From Acidimicrobiales bacterium (lineage in GTDB: Bacteria > Actinomycetota > Acidimicrobiia > Acidimicrobiales > Poriferisodalaceae), in the NCBI GenBank assembly GCA_020439485.1, contig JAGQSP010000022.1, positions 1-5,702 on the forward strand: a DNA stretch of 5,702 bases, given 5' to 3'. The position numbers were made by a program, and so were the translations under genes. Shown here in pieces: positions 1 to 5,702 of this stretch. Numbering within the stretch: position 1 is the first letter of the stretch; each line of letters opens with the position of its first letter. The notes under the pieces are model-generated. The model was given only the letters and a program-made list of their open reading frames with translations, ran no database searches and had not been told where the DNA came from.

Positions 1-1
1 C

Positions 2-838
2 GGGGGCATGGGCATCATCGAGACCAGCTCTGGCGACCTGCCAACGATCCGAGAAGAGATCGCCAAGATGCGTGATCTCACCGACAAGCCATTCGGCGTC
101 AACATCGCCCAGGCGTTCGTTCGCGACCCTGCCATCGTCGAGTTCGTGGCCGAAAACGGCGTCGAATTCGTGACCACTTCGGCCGGCAACCCCATGAAGT
201 ACACCCAGGCCCTGAAAGACGCAGGCATCACCGTGTTCCACGTGGTGCCCACGCTCGACTCGGCCTTGAAGGCCGTCGATGCCGGCGTCGACGGCCTGGT
301 GGTCGAAGGCGCTGAAGGTGGCGGCTTCAAGAACCCGCGAGACGTTTCGACGATGGTGTTGCTGCCGCTGGTGAGGTCGCGCGTCGAGGTGCCCATCATC
401 GCCGCCGGCGGCATCGTCGACGGGCGCACCATGGCTGCGGCGTTTGCGCTGGGCGCCGAAGCGGTGCAGATGGGAACCCGCATGGTCGCCGCGGCCGAGT
501 CTCCCATTCACGACAACTGGAAGAACGCCATCGTGGCGGCCAAAGACACCGACACCGTGATGCTGAACCGCCACACATCACCGTCGTTGCGAGCGCTGCG
601 GACCACCACGGCCGAAGCTCTCGAGTTCGACACCGAGACGAACGCCATGGCCACGCTGGCGGCGCGTCCCCTCGACCTGTACTTCGGGGGCGACATGGAG
701 GCCAGCCTGGCCCTGTGCGGACAGGTGGCCGGCCGCATCGACGCCATAGAGCCCGTTGCCGACGTTCTCAGCTCGTGCGCAACCGAATGCCTCGAAGTCC
801 TGGGCGAGCTGACAGCTCGTTATGTGACACCCGCCTAG
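2..838 (+). CDS. Nitronate monooxygenase / NPD-family FMN oxidoreductase (5' end outside window)
   Basis: This is a TIM-barrel flavoprotein of the 2-nitropropane dioxygenase / nitronate monooxygenase family, cytoplasmic and FMN-dependent. Members oxidise alkyl nitronates or act as NAD(P)H-dependent enoyl or quinone reductases. The reading frame is open to the window edge and begins in the glycine-rich GGMGIIE loop, which in this family follows about 30-45 N-terminal residues. The ATG at 8 is therefore internal and the true start lies upstream. Counting from the edge, KPFGVNI is at 29-35, the glycine-rich active-site loop GAEGGGFKNP at 103-112, and the probable FMN-phosphate loops AAGGIVDG at 134-141 and QMGTRM at 156-161. 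The C-terminal GQVAGRI segment is also family-typical. The stop is TAG at 836-838. The active-site loop carries Phe at 109 where classical members have the catalytic His (GGH), so true nitronate oxidation is doubtful. It converges on the chemoreceptor gene and has no visible functional link to it. The family call is firm; the substrate is unknown. Confidence 0.88.
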   Translation, partial: GGMGIIETSSGDLPTIREEIAKMRDLTDKPFGVNIAQAFVRDPAIVEFVAENGVEFVTTSAGNPMKYTQALKDAGITVFHVVPTLDSALKAVDAGVDGLVVEGAEGGGFKNPRDVSTMVLLPLVRSRVEVPIIAAGGIVDGRTMAAAFALGAEAVQMGTRMVAAAESPIHDNWKNAIVAAKDTDTVMLNRHTSPSLRALRTTTAEALEFDTETNAMATLAARPLDLYFGGDMEASLALCGQVAGRIDAIEPVADVLSSCATECLEVLGELTARYVTPA

Positions 839-868
839 TCAACAGCCCTCAGCGGCAGGTCAGAATTC
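839..868. other. Short convergent intergenic gap
   Basis: Thirty bases separate the stop codons of two converging genes. The gap holds no convincing GC-rich hairpin with a T-tract for either direction. It does contain the near-palindrome tcagaattctca at 860-871, and the octamer ctcagcgg occurs at about 848-855 and again at about 868-875. Transcripts from the two sides probably overlap, or terminate by a factor-dependent route. No gene is present. Confidence 0.5.
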
Positions 869-2194
869 TCAGCGGTAGCGTCCGACCAGTTCGGCGAATT
901 CGGCAGCCATCGATGTCAGCTCCTCGGCCGCGGCGCGGGTGCTGGCGGTCGAGCGCTGCGTGTCGGATGCCGCCAGCGCCAGATCGCTGATGCTGTTGGC
1001 GATGCCGTTGGTCTTGTCGGCGGTCTCTTCGATGTTGCGACCGATCTCCGACGTGGTGACCGACTGCTCTTCGACCGCACCCGCGATCGACATCGATATC
1101 TCGTTGATGCGAGCGATGGTCTCGCCCACCCGCTGACTGGCGGCAACGGCCCCAGCCGTGTCGGCCTGGATCGCCTCGATGCGTTCGGCGATCTCCTGGG
1201 TGGCCTCGGCCGTCTGGCTGGCCAACTCCTTGACCTCGCTGGCCACCACGGCGAAACCCTTGCCCGCAGCACCGGCCCGGGCCGCTTCGATCGTCGCGTT
1301 GAGAGCCAGCAGGTTGGTCTGCTCTGCGATCGAGTTGATCAACAAGATCACATCACCGATCTGCTGGCTCGAATCACCCAGCTTGGCGATGGTGGCCGAC
1401 GTCTCCTCTGCAACGGCGACGGCATTGCTGGCGACCGTGGCCGCCTCCGACGCGTTCGAAGCGACGTCGCGGATCGTTGCGTTCATCTCCTCGACCGCCG
1501 CAGCGATGGTCGAAACCCGGTGCGACACCTCGTCGCCGGCTGCCGACGCCACGCCGGCCTCGGCCGCGGTGCGGTCGGCACCCTCGCCAACAGCCATCGA
1601 CACCGATGTCAGCTCTGACGCCGCCGCAGCCAGCCGCTGAGACGAGCGGTTCATGTGTCCGACCATGTCGCTCAATGAGGCGACCATGGCGTCGAACGAA
1701 CGTCCAACCCCACCCGGTATTCCGTGGTCGACGTTGATGTCGCCATTTGCGATTGCGTCGGCTTCGGCCGCCACCGCCGAAAGCACATCCGTCATCGAGT
1801 TGAAGGCGCTGGCCAGGCCGTCGATGAAATCTCCCTGGTCCTCGGGCATTCGCTCGACATCGAGTTCGCCCGCGGCGATTGTCTCGGCGGCCTGGGTGAA
1901 GCGACGCAGCTGGCCCAACAAGCCGAGCAACACCGAGGCACCGAATCCGAACATCATGATCCCCAGCACGCCGGCACCGACCACGGCAGCGGCCCGCGAC
2001 GCGTTGGCTGCGCTGCTGGCCTCGGCCAGAGCATCATCAGCGACGCCCGAATCGATCTGGGCGATCGCTGCCTGAGCGTCGTCGATGCGGCTGATCGTGG
2101 CGTTGGATCGGGTCACCACCACCGCCGCCAGAACGCTCATGAATCCGACGACGACAATCGTTCCGACTATCAGACGACGCTTGACTGTGAGCAC
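869..2194 (-). CDS. Methyl-accepting chemotaxis protein, minimal sensor loop, tandem HAMP
   Basis: This is a transmembrane chemoreceptor that would control CheA through CheW and hence flagellar or similar motility. I chose the GTG at 2194 (441 aa) because GAGGAG lies 5 nt upstream; the in-frame GTG at 2224 adds ten non-hydrophobic residues and has no clear ribosome site. In order: TM1 about 8-28; an extracytoplasmic stretch of only about 40 residues (29-70); TM2 about 71-93; a HAMP unit about 94-138; a second HAMP-like unit about 139-180 (IANGDINV, then SFDAM); and a long Ala-rich coiled-coil signalling domain from about 183 to the end. The hairpin tip is canonical: [20 protein letters not shown] at 289-308, followed by [15 protein letters not shown]. 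Glu-Glu pairs at 235-236 and 263-264 are candidate methylation sites. The protein ends ELVGRYR, without a CheR-binding pentapeptide such as NWETF. It lies 72 bp downstream of the permease in the same direction. The ligand cannot be predicted. Confidence 0.95.
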   Translation of the reverse strand: MLTVKRRLIVGTIVVVGFMSVLAAVVVTRSNATISRIDDAQAAIAQIDSGVADDALAEASSAANASRAAAVVGAGVLGIMMFGFGASVLLGLLGQLRRFTQAAETIAAGELDVERMPEDQGDFIDGLASAFNSMTDVLSAVAAEADAIANGDINVDHGIPGGVGRSFDAMVASLSDMVGHMNRSSQRLAAAASELTSVSMAVGEGADRTAAEAGVASAAGDEVSHRVSTIAAAVEEMNATIRDVASNASEAATVASNAVAVAEETSATIAKLGDSSQQIGDVILLINSIAEQTNLLALNATIEAARAGAAGKGFAVVASEVKELASQTAEATQEIAERIEAIQADTAGAVAASQRVGETIARINEISMSIAGAVEEQSVTTSEIGRNIEETADKTNGIANSISDLALAASDTQRSTASTRAAAEELTSMAAEFAELVGRYR

Positions 2195-2199
2195 GAGTT

Positions 2200-2205
2200 C
2201 TCCTC
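2200..2205 (-). promoter_or_regulatory. Ribosome binding site that sets the chemoreceptor start
   Basis: On the - strand this reads GAGGAG, followed by the 5-nt spacer AACTC and then GTG at 2194-2192. It is a near-ideal Shine-Dalgarno at good spacing. It supports the 2194 start over the upstream in-frame GTG at 2224. Confidence 0.75.
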
Positions 2206-2219
2206 GATGTCCCGGCGAC

Positions 2220-2250
2220 CGCACACCATCTGAACAGTCGGCAGTGTGCG
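2220..2250. repeat. Inverted repeat upstream of the chemoreceptor gene
   Basis: A perfect 7-bp inverted repeat, CGCACAC at 2220-2226 and GTGTGCG at 2244-2250, has a 17-nt spacer. It sits in the 72-bp gap between the permease stop and the chemoreceptor start, about 25 bp upstream of the GTG start. It could be an operator-like site, an RNA hairpin between two cistrons, or chance. The long loop and the lack of a following T-run on the - strand argue against an intrinsic terminator. Confidence 0.4.
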
Positions 2251-2266
2251 CTCGCAGGTGAGGAGA

Positions 2267-3556
2267 TCAGGGCAAGAGGGTCTTCGTCTTGCCCGAGTAG
2301 CTGCGGTAGGCGGCCTCGATCAGGAACGAAACGCCAACCAGGCCGCCTGCCAAGAGCACCGACACGATGCTGTCTTGGGAGGCCTGAATCAGCAGCGCAA
2401 CGATGGCGACGGCGCAACCGACGGCACCGAGCATCGGAAACCACAGCGCCTCGTCGCCGTCGCGCAGGCGGATGTGGGCCAGGTTGACAGCTCCGAACAC
2501 GATCAGGAACCCGACGCTGCCCACGGTCGAGATGCTGCTGAGATCGACCGTGTTGGCTATGACCAGCGTCAGGGCACTGGTTATCAGCAGTCCTTCGGCG
2601 ACCCCACCGCGCATCCGCTGCGAGAACGGTTCGGGCAGCTCGCCCGACTTGGCGACGCTGAAGGTGAGGCGGGTGGCGCCGTACAGGGTGGCGTTGATCG
2701 CGGATGCGGTCGACAACACCGCCGCCACGCCTATGACCGTGAAACCGAACTGGCCGAACCGGGGCCGGGCCGCCTCGGCCAGCGCGAAGTCGGCCGCCGA
2801 CTGGATCTCCGACAGCGACAACACACCCACCGTCACCACTGCGACCAACACGTACAGCACCGTCACACTCAGGACCGAGATACCAAAGGCCTTCGGCAAC
2901 ACCTGGCCGGGGTCGGACATGTCCTCGGCCGAGTTGGCGATCAGCTCGAAACCCTCGTAGGCGACGAAGATCAGCATTCCCCCACCCACGATGGCCAGCG
3001 GCGAAGCCCATTCGCTGGGCGCAAGACGCCCGGGCTGCACAACCGTGAGACCCGCGGCGACGAACACGACCAGGATCGTGATCTTGATGAGCACGATCCA
3101 CTCCTCGGCGCGTCCCACCGCAGCGGCGCTGGCCGCGTTCAGCGCGGTGAGCCCGATGACCGAGCCGCTGAGGGCCGCGTTGAAGGCCCAGCCGGGCGGA
3201 TTGCCCGGCAACAGCGTCACGAAATAGCTGCCGAACGCCGACGCGTACAACGACAGCATGATCACGTAGCTGAGCCACAACAAGACGTTGAGGCCCCCGC
3301 TCAGAAGCCCACCGCCGAATGCCTCGTTGAGATAGACGATGGTGCCTCCCCTACTGGGGAACCTGACCGCCAGCTTGGCGTAAGAGGTGGCGGTCAGCCC
3401 GGCGACCACTCCAGCCAGCAGGAACGCCAGTGGCGCGGCGCTCTGAGTCAGCTCGACCGACAAACCGAGCACCGCGAAGATGCCGCCTCCGACCATGCCG
3501 CCAACGCCGATGGAGACCGCTCCCCACAGCCCCATCGCGTCCGAATCAGACGACAT
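2267..3556 (-). CDS. APC-superfamily amino-acid permease
   Basis: This is a 429-residue cytoplasmic-membrane transporter of the amino acid-polyamine-organocation superfamily, about the usual length. I count about twelve hydrophobic helices, roughly at 9-31, 39-60, 88-114, 123-146, 153-173, 186-206, 222-246, 268-293, 320-338, 343-362, 372-391 and 396-416. The TM1 hallmark GVGGMVGGGIF is at 17-27, where the broken helix binds the substrate amino and carboxyl groups. TM6 carries FVAYEGFELIANSAED (197-212), followed by the family-typical DPGQVLPKA loop. Lys158 lies in TM5 (IVLIKIT); the equivalent lysine in archaeal ApcT fills the Na2 site, which suggests proton rather than sodium coupling (inference). 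The ATG at 3556 overlaps the upstream gene's stop by 11 bp and has only a weak, very close AGGG, so translation is probably coupled. Met8 at 3535 is an alternative start without a better ribosome site. The substrate is presumably an amino acid or related compound linked to the adjacent HyuA-HyuB enzyme. Confidence 0.93.
   Translation of the reverse strand: MSSDSDAMGLWGAVSIGVGGMVGGGIFAVLGLSVELTQSAAPLAFLLAGVVAGLTATSYAKLAVRFPSRGGTIVYLNEAFGGGLLSGGLNVLLWLSYVIMLSLYASAFGSYFVTLLPGNPPGWAFNAALSGSVIGLTALNAASAAAVGRAEEWIVLIKITILVVFVAAGLTVVQPGRLAPSEWASPLAIVGGGMLIFVAYEGFELIANSAEDMSDPGQVLPKAFGISVLSVTVLYVLVAVVTVGVLSLSEIQSAADFALAEAARPRFGQFGFTVIGVAAVLSTASAINATLYGATRLTFSVAKSGELPEPFSQRMRGGVAEGLLITSALTLVIANTVDLSSISTVGSVGFLIVFGAVNLAHIRLRDGDEALWFPMLGAVGCAVAIVALLIQASQDSIVSVLLAGGLVGVSFLIEAAYRSYSGKTKTLLP
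3546..3556 (-). promoter_or_regulatory. Stop/start overlap coupling the enzyme and permease genes
   Basis: The permease ATG (3556-3554) begins 8 bases before the TGA (3548-3546) of the upstream hydantoinase-family gene. The sequence just upstream of the ATG on the - strand, CTGCAGGGTT, offers only AGGG two bases from the start. Termination-reinitiation by ribosomes leaving the upstream gene is the likely route, which ties expression of the two proteins together. Confidence 0.6.
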
Positions 3557-5702
3557 AACCCTGCAGAGAGTCGTTGGCCGACAGCGCCGGATCTCGCTGG
3601 GCCGGGTCGCCGAACCCGCCGCCGCCTGGCAGCTCGAGCACGACGCGACGCTCGGCAGGAATCAGCTGTTTGCCCTTTGAGCGGAAAGGCGAACCATCGT
3701 CCAGGTACACACGGCCGGGTGCTCCGTTGCCGCCACCGTGTCTTCCCCTGGCCGGGTGATCGACCCGATCGAACATCGCCGAGAACACGAGCTGGTAACC
3801 GTCGGTGGCCCCTATCTCGATGACCTGTCCCAGGCCGCCCCGCATGCGTCCGGCTCCGCCACTGTTCTCGCGGATCTCCTTGCGCCAGATGATGATGGGC
3901 CCGACCTGCTCGGTGGCTTCGGTGCTCATCGTCATCACCCCCGACGGGAACGCGGTTGCCGTGAGCCCGTCGAGGCCGGGCCGGGCCCCGCTGCCCCCGC
4001 TGTTGAACATCAGCAACTCGACCGGGGGACGCGGCGCACCCTCGGGGTCGGCGGCGCGGGCGCTGGCCTGGAAGTTCCACAGTGCGCCGGCGCCCTCGGC
4101 GGGAACCCGCTCAGGAAGCACCTGGGCCAGCGCACCCAGGCACAAGTCGGTGACGAAGTGGCCGATGATGTGGCGAACAGCGACCGGATCTGGGTGGGTT
4201 GCGTTGAGGATGACCCCGTCGGGCGCCGACACGGTGAATGGCGCCAGCGACGCATGGTTGTTGGGCAATTCCGGCGCCAGGGCCACGATCATGCCGTAGG
4301 TGAAATAGGCCTCCGCATAAACGAGGGGGACGTTGATGCCGTAGCGGCTGGTGGGCGAAGTGCCGGCGAAATCGGCGTGCATTCCGTCGGGCCCGACGTC
4401 GAGGGTCACCTCCAGGCGCACCGGTTCGTCGTAGCCATCCACCGTCATCTGGTTGCGACAGGTTCCGGCGGGGACCTCGGCCAACGCGGCCCGCACCGCC
4501 TGGTGGGTGCGGTCGAAGATGAACTCGGTCAGCTCTGCGAGGTCGGCCATTTCGAACTCGTCGAGCATCTCCAGCAGGCGCCGCCGGCCCGTCTCGTTCG
4601 ACGCGGCCAGACCGTGGATGTCGCCCACCACCTGGTCTGCCTCGCGCACGTTGTTGCGAACGATGTTGACCAGGTCGCGGTTCAGCTCCCCACGATGCGC
4701 CCACTTCATGATCGGGATGCGGATGCCCTCCTCGTACACCTCGGCAGCGTCGGGGCCGTACCCACGCCCGCCGACATCGACCACGTGTGAGGTCGAAGCG
4801 AAGAAGCCGATCAACCGGTCGCCCCTGAACACCGGGGTGGTGACGGTGATGTCGTGCAGGTGGCCGGTGCCCTTCCACGGGTCGTTGGTTATGTACACGT
4901 CGCCGTCGAACATGGCGTCGCGGCCGATGTCGTCGATGAAGTGACCCACCGAGGCCGCCATGGTGTTGACGTGTCCGGGGGTGCCCGTGACCGCCTGGGC
5001 CACGAGCCTGCCCTGGGCGTCGAACACCCCGGCCGACAGGTCGCCCGCCTCACGAACCGACGTCGAGAACGAGGTGCGCACCAGTGTCTTGGCCTGCTCC
5101 TCGACTATGGCGATGAGGCGATTCCACATGATCTGGCTGCCGATCAGGTCGGTCCCAGACGATCGGCTGCTGGCCCCGTGCGCGCCGTCGTGGACTCCGG
5201 AGCGCCTGGTGACGCGCAGGGTTCCGTCGCCCTGCACCACGGCTACGTGGTGGGCGGCCAGCACGGTGGTGGTCTGTGTCTCGACGACGATGGCGGGGCC
5301 GATCACCGTCGAGCCCGCCTGCAGGTCGCCTCTTTGCACCACGGCCGCGTCGACCATCTGTCCCGCCACAGGGTCGTATACCCGACGGGTCTTATCGACC
5401 GCCACCGGCTCGGCGGCGTCGTGGGTTTGGGCTGCTTCGACCGCACCGACCACCGACGCGACCCTCACCGCCCAGCTGACCGCCTCTACCGCCAAGCCGT
5501 CTATGGCACGGCCGAAGAAGCGCTCGTAGGTCTTCTCGAACTCGGTCACCAACGCGTCGGCCGCCACCGAATCGAAGCGGCCGTCGGGCACGGCCACGGG
5601 TATCTCCCAACCCTGGCCGCGATAGCGCATCGACACCTGACGTTCGACGACCACGGAGGCGTCGGTGCCCTTGCGCACGAACGAATGCGCCTCGGCCTCC
5701 AG
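3546..5702 (-). CDS. HyuA-HyuB fused hydantoinase/5-oxoprolinase-family enzyme (N-terminal part outside window)
   Basis: The frame is open to the window edge (718 residues visible), so the GTG at 5678 is probably internal. Counted from the edge, about 10-166 is the C-terminal part of a HyuA (oxoprolinase alpha-like) subunit, with MRYRGQGWE at 25-33 and GPAIVVETQTTTV at 135-147. After a polar linker (167-184), a complete HyuB domain runs to the end: NDPWKGTGHLHD at 273-284, GGRGYGPDAAEVYEEG at 311-326, RHIIGHF at 510-516, GARPGLDG at 572-579, SGGAGRMRGGLG at 614-625 and GGGGFGDP at 693-700. The family includes ATP-dependent 5-oxoprolinase, N-methylhydantoinase and acetone/acetophenone carboxylases. 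HyuA binds ATP, and in the carboxylases HyuB-like subunits carry the metal-dependent active site. The substrate here is unresolved; an amino-acid-type permease next door favours a cyclic amide such as 5-oxoproline or a hydantoin (inference). The tail after GGGGFGDP is only 18 residues, shorter than usual. It is cytoplasmic and the first visible gene of the - strand cluster. Confidence 0.92.
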   Translation of the reverse strand: MEAEAHSFVRKGTDASVVVERQVSMRYRGQGWEIPVAVPDGRFDSVAADALVTEFEKTYERFFGRAIDGLAVEAVSWAVRVASVVGAVEAAQTHDAAEPVAVDKTRRVYDPVAGQMVDAAVVQRGDLQAGSTVIGPAIVVETQTTTVLAAHHVAVVQGDGTLRVTRRSGVHDGAHGASSRSSGTDLIGSQIMWNRLIAIVEEQAKTLVRTSFSTSVREAGDLSAGVFDAQGRLVAQAVTGTPGHVNTMAASVGHFIDDIGRDAMFDGDVYITNDPWKGTGHLHDITVTTPVFRGDRLIGFFASTSHVVDVGGRGYGPDAAEVYEEGIRIPIMKWAHRGELNRDLVNIVRNNVREADQVVGDIHGLAASNETGRRRLLEMLDEFEMADLAELTEFIFDRTHQAVRAALAEVPAGTCRNQMTVDGYDEPVRLEVTLDVGPDGMHADFAGTSPTSRYGINVPLVYAEAYFTYGMIVALAPELPNNHASLAPFTVSAPDGVILNATHPDPVAVRHIIGHFVTDLCLGALAQVLPERVPAEGAGALWNFQASARAADPEGAPRPPVELLMFNSGGSGARPGLDGLTATAFPSGVMTMSTEATEQVGPIIIWRKEIRENSGGAGRMRGGLGQVIEIGATDGYQLVFSAMFDRVDHPARGRHGGGNGAPGRVYLDDGSPFRSKGKQLIPAERRVVLELPGGGGFGDPAQRDPALSANDSLQGYVV
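5151..5204 (-). other. HyuA/HyuB fusion junction (interdomain linker)
   Basis: This stretch encodes the roughly 18-residue polar linker between the end of the HyuA C-terminal domain (TLRVTR) and the start of HyuB (DLIGSQIMWNRL, matching the family's usual first helix ending in RNRL). It contains no stop codon and no in-frame ATG, GTG or TTG. The next ATG (5129-5127) lies inside the first HyuB helix. A separately translated hyuB is therefore unlikely and a genuine fusion is supported. Confidence 0.7.

Noticed and set aside
8..10. ATG at 8 as a genuine start of the flavin oxidoreductase
   Set aside because: The frame is open to the window edge, and the residues around it (GGMGIIE) are the internal glycine-rich loop found after the first strand in this family.
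839..868. Bidirectional intrinsic terminator between the convergent genes
   Set aside because: The only symmetry is a short AT-centred near-palindrome around gaattc, with no GC-rich stem or T-run.
2192..2224. Upstream GTG at 2224 as the chemoreceptor start
   Set aside because: The downstream GTG at 2194 has a strong GAGGAG at 5-nt spacing, and starting there puts the first membrane helix near the N-terminus as expected.
2225..2245. Possible flagellar sigma-28 promoter ahead of the chemoreceptor (GCCGACTG on the - strand resembles GCCGATAA)
   Set aside because: Only the first half of the -10 box matches and there is no TAAA-like -35 at the right spacing.
2037..3278. A 413-codon open frame on the - strand in another frame of the permease
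   Set aside because: Arg/Gly/Pro-rich shadow of the permease and chemoreceptor coding sequence, with no recognisable domain or supporting ribosome site.
2246..3823. A 525-codon open frame on the + strand opposite the permease and the end of the HyuB gene
   Set aside because: Its product is a Gln/Arg/Asp/His-rich, low-hydrophobicity string without domains. The opposite strand encodes a clear 12-helix transporter with family motifs. Long antisense open frames are expected in GC-rich DNA.
3738..4790. A 350-codon open frame on the + strand opposite HyuB
   Set aside because: The - strand shows continuous, well-conserved HyuB motifs throughout this stretch; the antisense product has no domain and a shadow-like composition.
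4111..4878. A 255-codon open frame on the - strand in another frame of HyuB
   Set aside because: Arg/Pro-rich frame-shifted shadow of HyuB. The true frame is uninterrupted here, so it is not evidence of a frameshift.

Overview
The window is uniformly GC-rich with strong C/G preference at third codon positions. Its gene content is typical of a high-GC bacterium, most likely an actinobacterium (possibly an acidimicrobial or related environmental lineage). No rRNA or marker gene is present, so this placement is inference from composition and protein style only. Coding density is very high: four protein genes fill almost all 5.7 kb, two of them cut by the window edges. I see no tRNA, rRNA, CRISPR array, insertion sequence or integrase.

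Layout. On the + strand, bases 2-838 hold the 3' part of a nitronate monooxygenase / NPD-type flavin oxidoreductase. It converges, across only 30 bp, on three genes that all run on the - strand. Read in their own direction these are: (i) a 5-oxoprolinase/hydantoinase-family enzyme (5702 to 3546), in which the C-terminal part of a HyuA-type subunit is fused in frame to a complete HyuB-type subunit; (ii) a 12-helix APC-superfamily amino-acid permease (3556 to 2267), whose start overlaps the enzyme's stop by 11 bp; (iii) a methyl-accepting chemotaxis protein (2194 to 869), 72 bp further downstream, with a very small extracytoplasmic loop, apparently two HAMP units and a canonical signalling hairpin.

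How they may work together. The enzyme and permease look translationally coupled and are probably one operon: the permease would import, or handle the product of, a cyclic amide, lactam or amino-acid-like compound that the HyuA-HyuB enzyme processes, presumably with ATP. The chemoreceptor could belong to the same transcription unit, giving a sense/import/metabolise cassette, but its 72-bp gap contains an inverted repeat and it may be transcribed separately. The flavin oxidoreductase is on the opposite strand and need not be related.

The families are all known ones. The points most worth a second look are the gene arrangement, the HyuA-HyuB fusion with a short C-terminal tail, the absence of the usual catalytic histidine in the flavoenzyme, and the minimal-sensor, double-HAMP chemoreceptor.
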